Positions 11,548-20,683 are shown, counted from the stretch's first letter. The stretch is 64,000 bases of DNA from Caldicellulosiruptor hydrothermalis 108 (GCF_000166355.1 NC_014652.1:186001-250000), one strand, 5' to 3'. Numbers and translations are program-made. Notes: a model not told the origin generated them from the sequence alone.

Positions 11548-12555
11548 TTATATCCAGAAAACATAAGCTATAAATATAAGATACAGCACTCCACCAAACA
11601 AAAGCGCAAATGGATTGACATTCTTTCTAATTTTAACCCACAAAAGATTTAAAACAGCAGACGAAAAAGCCAAAATCGCAGATACCATTGTAATTCCTTT
11701 CAAGTTCCAGGGTGTAAAGATTATACCAAAAACAACAGGGACAGATGACTGGAACACCATAGCACCTGTTATGTTTCCAATTGCAAGGGTGTCTTTTTTC
11801 TTGCCAATCCATATTACAGAATTCAGCTTTTCAGGAAGCTCTGTTGCAATTGGTGTTATGATGATTGAAAGAACAAGTGTTGAGATTCCAATCAAAGTGG
11901 CAACTTTCTGGACATATTCAACAAAAAGGTGTGCACCAAAGATTATTATAGCAAGTGACAAAATAAGCTGGACGCTTATCCAAAGAAGGTTGTTTGGAAG
12001 TTTTAAAAACCTTGTGAAATACAGCTCTTCAAGCTCTTGAGTTTCTTCATTTTCAGACTCATCCGCAAGCGTCTTTTTTACATAGATAAGATAAGCAACA
12101 AAAAGAATAAAGGCAATTATTGTTCTTATAACCTTATGGTTGTGTATAAAAGTTGTGGCAACAGCAATGCCATAGACAATCATAAAGTAGGTAAGGTCTC
12201 TTTCAAACACACTCAGGTCAACATTCATTTTTAGGGTTCTTTTTTTGAGCAATGTGTAAACTATAACTGCCAGCCCTGTGATAAAGAATGCAAGTGTTCC
12301 CAGCATAAAAGGTGCACCTGCAATCGCACCAATTCCAACTTGGTGAGAACTTTCACCCTTTGAAAAAAGAATGGCAATAATGGGTATAATGGTTTCTGGC
12401 AAAGCTGTGCCAACTGCCGCTAAAATACTTCCAACAGCTCCATCTGCAAGATTGAGTTTTTTCCCAAACCATTCTACTGCATTTGTAAAAAAGGTACACC
12501 CCAAAAGTATAACAAATAGAGAAATAATCAGTTTCAAGACATATCCTGCTACCAT
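11548..12555 (-). CDS. Sodium/calcium exchanger family (CaCA) cation antiporter
   Basis: About 335 residues, ten or so transmembrane helices, with both CaCA alpha repeats: GTALPETIIP in the N-terminal half and ITPIATELPEKLNSVIW in the C-terminal half. These carry the conserved Glu residues that bind the cation. A longer frame reaches 12624 but would start inside the terminator of the upstream gene, so I place the start at the ATG at 12555, preceded by AAAGGG. It lies downstream of and on the same strand as a P-type cation ATPase, which suggests joint calcium or manganese export. Confidence 0.85.
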   Translation of the reverse strand: MVAGYVLKLIISLFVILLGCTFFTNAVEWFGKKLNLADGAVGSILAAVGTALPETIIPIIAILFSKGESSHQVGIGAIAGAPFMLGTLAFFITGLAVIVYTLLKKRTLKMNVDLSVFERDLTYFMIVYGIAVATTFIHNHKVIRTIIAFILFVAYLIYVKKTLADESENEETQELEELYFTRFLKLPNNLLWISVQLILSLAIIIFGAHLFVEYVQKVATLIGISTLVLSIIITPIATELPEKLNSVIWIGKKKDTLAIGNITGAMVFQSSVPVVFGIIFTPWNLKGITMVSAILAFSSAVLNLLWVKIRKNVNPFALLFGGVLYLIFIAYVFWI

Positions 12556-12615
12556 TTTGACATCCCTTTCTTTTGTTATGTTTCTTAATAAGAATACTAC
12601 TATCAAATAAAAAAT

Positions 12616-12650
12616 GTCAAGCAAAGACCAGCATTTTGGTCTTTGCCTGA
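12616..12650 (-). terminator. Terminator of the P-type ATPase gene
   Basis: A stem built from GCAAAGACC (12621-12629) and GGTCTTTGC (12638-12646), extended by flanking GTCA/TGAC, followed on the minus strand by a T-rich tract. Confidence 0.88.
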
Positions 12651-12664
12651 CAATGTTTTTGAAA

Positions 12665-15322
12665 TTATTCTTTATGGAAGTGCCGTGTGAAATACTTTAC
12701 AACTTCCACAATAGGGATAATAGAAAGTGACGCAACAATTACCATTGCCCACTGTGAAAAATTGAGGTAAGAGAGCCTAAATAGCTCTCTCAGCGGAGGA
12801 ACTAATAGCACTACAACCTGAAGCAAAAATGAGGCTATAAAAGCAAGATTTAAATATTTGTTTGAAAACACACCCATTTTGAATAGCGAATTGATGTTTG
12901 AACGCACATTGTATGCATGTGTAAGTTGTATGAGGCTAAGTGTCATGAAAGTCATGGTGATTGCAGTTTTGTGACCATATAGTTTGTTTCCAATAAAGAA
13001 TACCAGTAATGTTATCAAACCTTTTAGCAAGCCCTGATAGAGAATTGAAAAGCCAAGTCCACCTGCAAATATATTTTCTGAAGTTTTCTTTGGTTTTCTC
13101 TTCATTACATCACTTTCTGCTTTTTCCATACCAAGTGCTAAAGCAGGGAACGTATCAGTCACAAGATTTACCCACAGGATATGAATTGGATACAATACTA
13201 CCCAGTTTAAAAGTGTTGCAAAGAACAATGTTACAACCTCTCCAATATTTGAAGAAAGCAAAAACTGTATGGTTTTTCGTATATTGTCATAAATCTTTCT
13301 TCCTTCTTCAACAGCTGCAACAATAGTGGCAAAGTTATCATCTGCTAAAATAACATCAGACACGTTTTTGGTAACATCAGTTCCGGTTATTCCCATACCA
13401 ATTCCAATGTCAGCTGCCTTCAAAGCAGGTGCGTCGTTTACCCCATCACCTGTCATAGCAACTATTTTGCCATGACTTTTCCAACTGCTTACAATTCTTA
13501 ATTTGTGCTCAGGAGAGACTCTTGCATATACTCTCACTTCTTTTACTCTTTCTTTTAGCTGCTGGTCATCTAATTTCTCAATTTCAGTACCTGTCAAAAC
13601 TTGCGAAAGTTCATCTTTGCTTGTATCAATTATTTTTAATTCTTTTGCAATGGCTAAAGCTGTATCTTTGTGGTCTCCTGTTATCATCACAGGTGTTATT
13701 CCTGCTTGGTAGCAGACCTCAACTGCTCCATAAGCTTCTTTCCTTGGCGGGTCAATCATTCCAACAAGTCCTATAAAGATGAGGGTATCTTCAATAGCAT
13801 TTTTATCTTCTAACTCATTTTTATCAATTTCTTTGTAAGCAAAAGCTAATACTCTGAGCGCATTGGAGGACATTTCTTTGTTTGCCTGCAAGATTTTTTG
13901 GTGTGTATTTTCGTCAAGGGGGAGTATTTCATCATTTACCATTATAAACTTACACTTATTAATTATCACATCGACAGCACCTTTGGAAAATACCAAAAGT
14001 TTTTCATCATTTTTGACCTGGTGTACAGTTGTCATCATCTTTCTTACAGAGTCAAAAGGTATTTCGTACACTCTTTTAAAAACCTTTTCGATGGCGTTCT
14101 TGTTCAATCCCTTTTCATAAGCAAATTTTACCAAGGCAATTTCGGTAGGGTCACCTATAAACTGAGGTTGTTTGTCAACCAGATCCAGTTTGACGTCATT
14201 ACAAAGTGCCATTATTCTAAGAAGGGTTTTAGTTGCATTATCTTCATGTTCAAGATTTTCGCTCAAGTTATCATTACAATAGACTTTCACAACATTCATC
14301 TTGTTTTGAGTAAGTGTCCCAGTTTTGTCAGAACAAATAACTTCTACTCTTCCTAATGTTTCAATTGAAGACAGTCTTCTTATTATAGCATTTCGCTTTG
14401 CCATTCTTTGAACACCAATTGCCAAAACAATTGTGACAACAGCGGGAAGTCCTTCAGGGATTGCAGCAACAGCCAATGACACAGCTGTCAAAAACATTTC
14501 AAATACATCTCGCCTGTAAAGCAATCCTGTCACAAACACAATAAATGCTATAGCCAAAATTCCAACTGTGAGATATTTCCCGATTTCTTCTAACTTCTCA
14601 TGAAGAGGAGTTTTAGTATCAATTGCAGATTGGAGGTTGACAAAGTTTGCAATTTTGCCTATCTCTGTTTTCATGCCTGTTGAAACAACCACGCCTTTTG
14701 CTCGACCATATGTTACAATTGTTCCCATAAAAGCCATATTGGTTCTTTCTGCAAGAGGTGTTGACTGGTCAAGAACGTCATTTGCATCTTTTTCAACAGG
14801 GACAGATTCTCCAGTTAAAGCTGACTCATCAATTTTAAGATTGAAGCTTTCAATGAGCCTCAAGTCTGCTGGAACAATATCCCCCGCTTCAATCTCAATT
14901 ATATCACCAACTACTATTTCATCGGTTTTAATCTGCATCAGGTGTCCATCTCTGTAAACCTTTGCATATGGCATATTAAGTTTTTTGAGGGCATCAATCG
15001 CTTTTTCAGCTTTTAACTCTTGGGCAACTCCAAAGACTGCGTTGATGACCAGTACTGCCAAGATGATTGCGGCATCTGCTGCTTCGCCAAGAAGAATTGA
15101 GATTATAGCTGCAGCAAACAATACAAGTACCATTACATTCTTGAATTGTTCCAGGAAAAGAGCAAATATGGATTTCTTTTTTCCTTCTTCAATTACGTTT
15201 TTTCCATATACTTTAAGTCTTTCTTCTGCCTCTTGATAGGAAAGTCCGTTTAAACTGGTTTTAAGATTCTCCAAAATGGTCTTAATAGTTTTAGAGTGAA
15301 AATCAGAAAAATTTTGATTCAA
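12665..15322 (-). CDS. P-type cation ATPase (Ca2+/Mn2+, P2A-like)
   Basis: About 885 residues, the full length of SERCA/PMCA-type bacterial pumps. An N-terminal cation_ATPase_N domain is followed by the actuator with LTGESVPVEK, the phosphorylation site DKTGTLTQNKM, the hinge GDGVNDAPALK, and a C-terminal membrane block (VLYPIHILWVNLVTD). The membrane motif AAIPEGLPAVVTI carries the cation-binding PEGLP. Two in-frame TTG starts exist; the one at 15322 is eight bases from GGAGG and is preferred over 15328. A Mn2+-type riboswitch precedes it, so Mn2+ export is at least as likely as Ca2+ export. Confidence 0.92.
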   Translation of the reverse strand: MNQNFSDFHSKTIKTILENLKTSLNGLSYQEAEERLKVYGKNVIEEGKKKSIFALFLEQFKNVMVLVLFAAAIISILLGEAADAAIILAVLVINAVFGVAQELKAEKAIDALKKLNMPYAKVYRDGHLMQIKTDEIVVGDIIEIEAGDIVPADLRLIESFNLKIDESALTGESVPVEKDANDVLDQSTPLAERTNMAFMGTIVTYGRAKGVVVSTGMKTEIGKIANFVNLQSAIDTKTPLHEKLEEIGKYLTVGILAIAFIVFVTGLLYRRDVFEMFLTAVSLAVAAIPEGLPAVVTIVLAIGVQRMAKRNAIIRRLSSIETLGRVEVICSDKTGTLTQNKMNVVKVYCNDNLSENLEHEDNATKTLLRIMALCNDVKLDLVDKQPQFIGDPTEIALVKFAYEKGLNKNAIEKVFKRVYEIPFDSVRKMMTTVHQVKNDEKLLVFSKGAVDVIINKCKFIMVNDEILPLDENTHQKILQANKEMSSNALRVLAFAYKEIDKNELEDKNAIEDTLIFIGLVGMIDPPRKEAYGAVEVCYQAGITPVMITGDHKDTALAIAKELKIIDTSKDELSQVLTGTEIEKLDDQQLKERVKEVRVYARVSPEHKLRIVSSWKSHGKIVAMTGDGVNDAPALKAADIGIGMGITGTDVTKNVSDVILADDNFATIVAAVEEGRKIYDNIRKTIQFLLSSNIGEVVTLFFATLLNWVVLYPIHILWVNLVTDTFPALALGMEKAESDVMKRKPKKTSENIFAGGLGFSILYQGLLKGLITLLVFFIGNKLYGHKTAITMTFMTLSLIQLTHAYNVRSNINSLFKMGVFSNKYLNLAFIASFLLQVVVLLVPPLRELFRLSYLNFSQWAMVIVASLSIIPIVEVVKYFTRHFHKE

Positions 15323-15424
15323 ACTCAAATCCCTCCTTCTTCAAAAGTGTTTTTGCAATGTTTTTAAAATTGCTAACAAAACTATTATGGGTTTTGCAAA
15401 ATCTTTTTAAAGACAAATAAAAAA

Positions 15425-15463
15425 GACTTTTAACATGTGACGGTGAATCACATGTTAAAAGTC
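15425..15463 (-). terminator. Riboswitch-controlled terminator
   Basis: A 15-bp perfect stem (15425-15439 with 15449-15463) around a nine-base loop, followed on the minus strand by six T residues. Its 5' arm includes the 3' strand of the aptamer P1 helix, so the two structures exclude each other. Confidence 0.88.
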
Positions 15464-15565
15464 TCGCACACCCTATTTTGGGCCCTCATCCCCAGAGAAA
15501 GGTCTTTTAAAATACCTTTCTCGCGAATGTTGAGGACAAGGCTTTTGGTGCTACTCCCTTTTAAC
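15454..15565 (-). promoter_or_regulatory. yybP-ykoY (Mn2+) riboswitch aptamer
   Basis: Read on the minus strand, it begins GTTAAAAGGGAGTAGC and ends GCGAGACTTTTAAC, giving an 8-bp P1 (GTTAAAAG/CTTTTAAC) enclosing the conserved GGGAGTAG and GCRAGAC elements of this family. Inside are TCCTCAACATTCGCGAG and a strong GAGAAAGG/CCTTTCTC hairpin, which compare well with the L. lactis example as I remember it. Folding of P1 would block the downstream terminator, so ligand should switch the ATPase gene on. Family assignment is by eye. Confidence 0.8.
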
Positions 15566-15612
15566 AAAGAGCAGAACCTATTTTTTGTTTTTCGCTAAGG
15601 AAGCTATTTATT

Positions 15613-15641
15613 ATTTTACAGTAAAACCAAACTCTTTTCAA
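15613..15641 (-). promoter_or_regulatory. Promoter of the riboswitch/ATPase transcript
   Basis: Minus strand TTGAAA (15636-15641) and TAAAAT (15613-15618) with a 17-base spacer, about 40 bases upstream of the aptamer. Confidence 0.75.
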
Positions 15642-15649
15642 TACCTTAT

Positions 15650-15973
15650 TTATAGCTCATACTGATGTCCTTTTCGCTTTTTGCCCATCAAAGGGCCTTC
15701 TAACCAAAACATTGTTGTGTCCTCTAAAACTTCTACAATTTCATGAAAATCGCCCATCCTTGTCCAGAGCATATCACCTTTTTCAAGTATGTATTCCTTG
15801 TCTTCTGAAATCACTTTTAATTTACCTTCAAGTACAAAATAGTACTCATCACAGTCGTGAGCATGTTTTTCTACAATGTTTTTCTGCCCTTTTTTGTAAT
15901 AGGCTATACCCCATGAAGAAAATCCCGGGTCACCAAACATGACAGGTTCTTCTCTAATATTTCGCTTTGGCAT
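15650..15973 (-). CDS. Small cupin-domain protein
   Basis: 107 residues, one cupin barrel. Motif 1 is seen as HAHDCDEYYFVLEGKLKV (two His and a Glu as metal ligands) and motif 2 as GDMLWTRMGDFHEIVEV with the third His. Such small cupins bind a divalent metal and may be isomerases, dioxygenases or sugar-binding proteins; nothing here decides. Its stop overlaps the promoter of the riboswitch transcript on the same strand. The function is unknown. Confidence 0.75.
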   Translation of the reverse strand: MPKRNIREEPVMFGDPGFSSWGIAYYKKGQKNIVEKHAHDCDEYYFVLEGKLKVISEDKEYILEKGDMLWTRMGDFHEIVEVLEDTTMFWLEGPLMGKKRKGHQYEL

Positions 15974-16168
15974 TTTTACACCTCACGAAATTCATTTTTT
16001 CCTTCTGGTATGTTATACTTATATTCTAACCCATGTTCATTGCAATTTGAAGATACATTCAAATTTTTTATCTTTTATTTTCCTGCAAGAGTTTACAAGC
16101 TTCACATCAAAATTGCAAGTTTTTTGTTTGCAACTTGCAGCTTACAAAAAATTATCCTCAATTTATTA

Positions 16169-16197
16169 TTGATTGTTTAACAATTTGCTGCTATAAT
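16169..16197 (+). promoter_or_regulatory. Promoter of the glutamate synthase operon
   Basis: TTGATT (16169-16174) and TATAAT (16192-16197) with a 17-base spacer. It leaves a leader of roughly 115 bases before the first start codon. Confidence 0.7.
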
Positions 16198-16213
16198 TAA
16201 ACTTAACCCATTG

Positions 16214-16225
16214 TATACATGTATA
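16214..16225. promoter_or_regulatory. Palindrome in the glutamate synthase leader
   Basis: TATACATGTATA is a perfect 12-bp palindrome about 10 bases downstream of the expected transcription start, a typical position for a repressor operator. The binding protein is unknown. Confidence 0.4.
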
Positions 16226-16321
16226 AATGTTGTTTTTTGTATGCAAAAGATGTAATTTTTTTAGAACTAAAAAACTCAATAGTAAATAATTTTCAATTTA
16301 TATACACAGGAGGTATAGAAA

Positions 16322-17416
16322 TTGTTAAGGGAAGGGCAAGTTAGAATTCCGTCTGGTTGTGCTATTTCGGGGTTTATTAACAAAAAAGGTGTGAGAATTT
16401 CTGGCACAGACATCATCAATTCCATTGCCATCATGAAAGAAAGAGGAAATGGACTTGGTGGTGGATTTGCAGCGTATGGAATCTATCCAGACAGAAAAGA
16501 TTGGTATGCTTTTCACCTATTTTTTGATGATATAAAAGCAAAAGAGGATACAGAGCACTTTTTAAACCAGAACTTTGAGATATTGGAAAGCGAAGTAATT
16601 CCAACAAGAAAGGTTTCAAGCATTCAAAACAGCCCAATTGTCTGGAGATATTTTGTAAAGCCGCTTGAGAAAAGATTGAGAGATACAGAAAAAACAGAAG
16701 AGGACTTTGTTGTTGACAGTGTAATGTTCATAAACAGCAAGATTGACGGTGCATATGTATTTTCAAGTGGCAAGAACATGGGTGCATTCAAAGGCGTTGG
16801 ATATCCAGAGGACATAGGCGAGTTTTTCAGGATTGATGAATATAAAGCATATATCTGGACAGCGCATTCAAGATTCCCAACAAACACGCCAGGCTGGTGG
16901 GGCGGAGCTCACCCCTTTACCCTGCTTGACTGGTCAATTGTCCACAATGGCGAGATTTCATCATATGGAACAAATTATAGATACTTAGAGATGTTCGGTT
17001 ACAAGTGTACACTCAGAACTGACACTGAGGTCATGGCATACCTTTTTGACCTTCTTTTGAGAAGGCACAAGCTTTCTGTTGAGATTGCAGCCAAAGCCCT
17101 GGCAGCTCCGTTTTGGAGTGTGATTGACAGGCAGGATGAAAAAGAAAGAGAAAAGCTCAGAGCAATAAGAGCAGTGTATGCATCTTGTTTAGTAAATGGT
17201 CCGTTTTCGATAATCTTGGGATTTTCAAATGGGATACTAGCGCTTAACGATAGAATAAAGCTGCGACCGCTTGTTGCTGCACAAAAAGGTGATTTTGTAT
17301 ATGTTGCATCAGAAGAGGCAGCAATAAGAGAAATCTGCAAAGACCCTGAAAAGGTTTGGATGCCCAAAGGCGGAGAGCCTGTATATGTTACTTTGGACGA
17401 AGGGGTGATAGTATGA
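16322..17416 (+). CDS. Split glutamate synthase, glutamine amidotransferase subunit (GltB1-like)
   Basis: 364 residues, a class II glutamine amidotransferase domain that releases ammonia from glutamine. The likely nucleophile is Cys13 in IPSGCAISGF, which would become N-terminal after removal of a 12-residue leader. Further motifs are AHSRFPTN, the HNGEISSYGTN loop, and CTLRTDTEVMAYL. The start is TTG at 16322, eight bases after AGGAGG. Its stop overlaps the ATG of the synthase-domain gene (ATGA), the second of five operon genes that together rebuild a glutamate synthase. Confidence 0.88.
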   Translation: MLREGQVRIPSGCAISGFINKKGVRISGTDIINSIAIMKERGNGLGGGFAAYGIYPDRKDWYAFHLFFDDIKAKEDTEHFLNQNFEILESEVIPTRKVSSIQNSPIVWRYFVKPLEKRLRDTEKTEEDFVVDSVMFINSKIDGAYVFSSGKNMGAFKGVGYPEDIGEFFRIDEYKAYIWTAHSRFPTNTPGWWGGAHPFTLLDWSIVHNGEISSYGTNYRYLEMFGYKCTLRTDTEVMAYLFDLLLRRHKLSVEIAAKALAAPFWSVIDRQDEKEREKLRAIRAVYASCLVNGPFSIILGFSNGILALNDRIKLRPLVAAQKGDFVYVASEEAAIREICKDPEKVWMPKGGEPVYVTLDEGVIV

Positions 17417-18921
17417 TTTCACTATATGAAAATGAGTTTGAGGTTGTAAGGGACGAAACAAAGTGCATTCGCTGTAAAGTGTGTGTAAGACAGTGTGCAA
17501 ACGAAGTTCATGAATATGATGAAGAGGAAGACAGAGTAGTTGCAGACTCATCAAAGTGTGTTGCATGCCACAGATGTGTTGTTATGTGCCCAACAAAGGC
17601 GCTTACCATCAAAAAGACAGAAAATGCATTCAAAGAAAATGCTAACTGGACTCCAGCTTATATAAATGAAATATACAAACAGGCAGAGACAGGCGGAATA
17701 CTTTTAACTGGCATGGGAAATGATAAACCAATACCAATTTACTGGGATAGGTTACTCATAAACGCAAGCCAAGTTACAAATCCGTCAATTGACCCGCTGA
17801 GAGAGCCAATGGAGCTGAAAACCTTTATTGGCAGAAAACCTGACAAGCTTGAGTTTGACGAGAACGGAAATCTAAAAACAAAGCTTCCGCCACAGCTTGA
17901 ATTAGAGGTACCTATTATGTTCTCTGCAATGTCGTTTGGTTCTATTTCACTAAACGCTTGCGAATCTTTGGCAGCAGCAGCTGTTGAAGTAGGAACATAT
18001 TGGAACACAGGCGAAGGAGGACTTCATCAGAAACTCTATAAATACAAAGAAAGAGCAATTGTTCAGTGTGCATCAGGAAGATTTGGTGTTGACGTTGACT
18101 ATTTGAACGCAGGTGCGGCAATTGAGATAAAGATTGGTCAGGGTGCAAAGCCGGGAATTGGCGGGCACCTTCCTGGTGAAAAGGTTGGTGAAGAGGTATC
18201 AAGAACAAGAATGATTCCAATTGGCTCTGATGCTATTTCACCGGCTCCGCACCATGATATTTATTCAATTGAGGATTTGCGCCAGCTAATCTTTGCTTTA
18301 AAAGAAGCAACAAACTATACAAAACCTGTTGGTGTTAAAATTGCAGCTGTTCACAACGTTGCAGCAATTGCCTCTGGTATTGCAAGGGCTGGTGCTGACT
18401 TTATCACAATCGATGGTGTCAGAGGCGGGACAGGTGCTGCTCCACTTAGAATAAGGGACAATGTTGGTATACCTATTGAGTTAGCGCTTGCAGCAGTTGA
18501 CTCAAGACTTAGAGAGGAAGGAATTAGAAACCAGGTATCAATCATTGTTGCAGGTTCAATTAGAAACAGCGCAGATGTTGTGAAGGCTATAGCACTTGGT
18601 GCTGATGCGGTCTACATTGGAACAGCAGCGCTAATTTCACTGGGATGCCATGTTTGCCAGAAGTGTCATACAGGAAAGTGTAACTGGGGTATTGCAACAC
18701 AGGACCCTGTTTTGGTAAAAAGACTCAATCCTGAGATTGGAGCAAGAAGAGCAGCAAACCTTTTGAAGGCTTGGAGCCATGAGATAAAAGAGATGCTTGG
18801 TCTTATGGGAATAAATGCGTTGGAGAGCCTAAGAGGTAACAGACTTATGCTCAGAGCAGTTGGACTTACAGAGAAAGAAATGGAAATTCTGGGTGTCAAG
18901 CATGCAGGAGAGGGGGTATAG
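17413..18921 (+). CDS. Split glutamate synthase, FMN/Fe-S synthase subunit (GltB2-like)
   Basis: About 502 residues. Two N-terminal 4Fe-4S motifs (CIRCKVCVRQC and CVACHRCVVMCP) are followed by the FMN-binding TIM barrel of glutamate synthase: MSFGSISLNA, GEGG, IKIGQGAKPGIGGHLPG, and a phosphate-binding GGTGAAP. The 3Fe-4S-type Cys cluster is in CHVCQKCHTGKCNWGIATQ. It converts 2-oxoglutarate plus ammonia to glutamate. I chose the ATG at 17413, which overlaps the upstream stop codon. The GXGXG domain found at the C-terminus of bacterial GltB is absent and encoded separately at 20684. Confidence 0.92.
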   Translation: MISLYENEFEVVRDETKCIRCKVCVRQCANEVHEYDEEEDRVVADSSKCVACHRCVVMCPTKALTIKKTENAFKENANWTPAYINEIYKQAETGGILLTGMGNDKPIPIYWDRLLINASQVTNPSIDPLREPMELKTFIGRKPDKLEFDENGNLKTKLPPQLELEVPIMFSAMSFGSISLNACESLAAAAVEVGTYWNTGEGGLHQKLYKYKERAIVQCASGRFGVDVDYLNAGAAIEIKIGQGAKPGIGGHLPGEKVGEEVSRTRMIPIGSDAISPAPHHDIYSIEDLRQLIFALKEATNYTKPVGVKIAAVHNVAAIASGIARAGADFITIDGVRGGTGAAPLRIRDNVGIPIELALAAVDSRLREEGIRNQVSIIVAGSIRNSADVVKAIALGADAVYIGTAALISLGCHVCQKCHTGKCNWGIATQDPVLVKRLNPEIGARRAANLLKAWSHEIKEMLGLMGINALESLRGNRLMLRAVGLTEKEMEILGVKHAGEGV

Positions 18922-18924
18922 GCT

Positions 18925-19392
18925 TTGGCAAGGAAGATTTTCCCGAAAGAAGATGTATGTGTTGGGTGCCACCTGTGCGAGGTTTACTGTGTGTATGCTC
19001 ACTCTAAATACAAAAAACCAAATGCGAAGGCTCATGAGCTTGTAAAGCTTTATATAAAACATAAAGATTCAAAACCAACACCGAGAATTTTGGTTGAAGA
19101 AAAAAGCGGAACATGGACCACATTTGCCCTGCAGTGCAGGCACTGCGATGATGCTCCATGTACAAAGGCGTGTATTACAGGTGCAATGAAGAGGCTTGAA
19201 GATGGAAGAATAGTGTGTGATGAGGAAAAGTGTGTTGGGTGCTGGTCGTGTATAATGGCATGCCCGCATGGAGCAGTAAGGCGTGGGGAGAACAAAAAAG
19301 CAGCGTCTAAATGTGATTTGTGTTTAGAGCTGGGCGAGCCTGCGTGCGTTAAAAACTGTCCAAACGAGGCCCTTGAAATCAAAGAGGTCTAA
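18925..19392 (+). CDS. 4Fe-4S ferredoxin-type electron transfer subunit
   Basis: 155 residues with four Cys clusters in the DmsB/HycB arrangement: CVGCHLCEVYC, CRHCDDAPCTKAC, CVGCWSCIMACP, and CDLCLELGEPACVKNCP. It is a poly-cluster electron carrier, cytoplasmic, with no signal peptide. The start is a TTG shortly after the GGAGGGGG site. Lying between the synthase and the flavoprotein genes, it probably passes electrons from the flavoprotein to the FMN subunit. Confidence 0.88.
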   Translation: MARKIFPKEDVCVGCHLCEVYCVYAHSKYKKPNAKAHELVKLYIKHKDSKPTPRILVEEKSGTWTTFALQCRHCDDAPCTKACITGAMKRLEDGRIVCDEEKCVGCWSCIMACPHGAVRRGENKKAASKCDLCLELGEPACVKNCPNEALEIKEV

Positions 19393-19413
19393 AAAAGGGG
19401 GAAGAGCTTATCA

Positions 19414-20682
19414 ATGAAGTATGTTATAATAGGCAATTCTGTTGCTGCATGTGGATGCATTGAGGCGATAAGAAAAGTTGACACGCAAAACCCTATTGTT
19501 GTTATATCAGATGAAAAGTACAGGGTATATTCAAGACCACTCATTTCTTACTACCTTGGCGGGAAAGTTGACGAGAGCAAGATGTATATCAGAGATGAGG
19601 ACTACTATGAGAAAAACAAGGTAGAAACAAAGCTTGGCAAAAAAGCGGTAGCAGTTGATTTCAAGAACAAAGAAGTTATACTTGACGATGGTGAAAAGGT
19701 AAAATACGATAAACTCTTGATTGCAACAGGCGGGAAGCCTTTCATCCCGCCAACAAAAGGGTCTGAAGCTAAAAATGTGTTTACATTCATAAAGTTTGAT
19801 GATGTAAAGGCGATAGATGAGGCTATCAAAAATGGTGCAAAAAAGGCAGTAGTCATTGGTGCGGGACTCAGCGGGCTCAAAGCGGCAGAAGCCCTCATCA
19901 AAAGGAATTTAGATGTAACTGTTGTTGAGCTTGCAAACAGGATTTTGGGTTCTATACTGGATTTGGAAGCGTCAAGGATAGTCCAGGACGAGCTTGAAAA
20001 GCATGGTATAGTTTTTAAGCTTGAAACATCTGTTGATGAGATAATAGGCGATGGCAAGGTTGAAAGAGTAAAACTCAAAAATGGTGAGGTTTTAGATGCC
20101 GACATAGTTGTGTTTGCGATAGGTGTTGTACCAAACATCGATTTTTTGAAAGGGACAGATCTTAAAATCAACCGCGGAATTGTTGTTGATAACAGAATGC
20201 AGACAAACATAGAGGATGTGTTTGCAGCAGGGGATTGTGCAGAAGGATACGACTTTGTGTTTGAGCAGCAAAGGGTAATTCCAATCTGGCCAAATGCTTA
20301 TAATCAAGGTGAGACAGCAGGGTATAACATGGCAGGGGCCCAAAAGACATTTGACAGAGGATTTCCAATGAACTCAATAGGATTTTTTGATGTTCACATG
20401 ATAACAGCAGGGATTGTTGTGCCAAACTCTGATGATATAGAAGTTTTGGCAAAACATGATAAGGAAAAAAATACTTACAGAAAGATATATCTTAAAAATG
20501 GCAGAGTTGTTGGTTTTATGTTTATAAACTCAATTGACAGAGCTGGTATGATAACTAATATGATAAAAGAAGGCTTTAACGTTGAGAGTATAAAACACAG
20601 GCTTCTTGACGAGGACTTTGGATATTTAGATTTGCCAAAGGAAATAAGGCAAGAGAAGATTTTAGGGGGTGCAAAAGCTTAA
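19414..20682 (+). CDS. NAD(P)/FAD-dependent oxidoreductase of the glutamate synthase operon
   Basis: 422 residues, pyridine nucleotide-disulphide oxidoreductase class II fold, similar to rubredoxin reductase and the N-terminus of nitrite reductase. An FAD-binding motif (GNSVAACGCIEAI) sits at the N-terminus, an NAD(P) motif is in VVIGAGLSGLKAAEAL, and a second FAD contact is in VFAAGDCAE. It probably supplies reducing power in place of the usual GltD small subunit. AGGGGG precedes the ATG. Its end overlaps the ribosome binding site of the GXGXG-domain gene. Confidence 0.88.
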   Translation: MKYVIIGNSVAACGCIEAIRKVDTQNPIVVISDEKYRVYSRPLISYYLGGKVDESKMYIRDEDYYEKNKVETKLGKKAVAVDFKNKEVILDDGEKVKYDKLLIATGGKPFIPPTKGSEAKNVFTFIKFDDVKAIDEAIKNGAKKAVVIGAGLSGLKAAEALIKRNLDVTVVELANRILGSILDLEASRIVQDELEKHGIVFKLETSVDEIIGDGKVERVKLKNGEVLDADIVVFAIGVVPNIDFLKGTDLKINRGIVVDNRMQTNIEDVFAAGDCAEGYDFVFEQQRVIPIWPNAYNQGETAGYNMAGAQKTFDRGFPMNSIGFFDVHMITAGIVVPNSDDIEVLAKHDKEKNTYRKIYLKNGRVVGFMFINSIDRAGMITNMIKEGFNVESIKHRLLDEDFGYLDLPKEIRQEKILGGAKA

Positions 20683-20683
20683 A

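Larger units (their letters stand above)
15974..16321. other. 348-bp intergenic region before the glutamate synthase operon
   Basis: Contains the divergent start regions of the cupin gene (minus) and the glutamate synthase operon (plus). It holds the promoter at 16169-16197, a 12-bp palindrome at 16214-16225, a weak inverted repeat GCAAGTT/AACTTGC (16115-16121 and 16132-16138), and AGGAGG at 16309-16314. No gene is visible in it. Confidence 0.7.

Noticed and set aside
12556-12624. Longer N-terminus for the CaCA antiporter beginning at 12624.
   Set aside because: It would start inside the ATPase terminator hairpin and lacks a ribosome binding site; the ATG at 12555 has one.
19605-20210. A 201-codon minus-strand open frame opposite the flavoprotein gene.
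   Set aside because: Ser/Thr/Phe-rich composition and position exactly antisense to a well supported gene mark it as a shadow frame.
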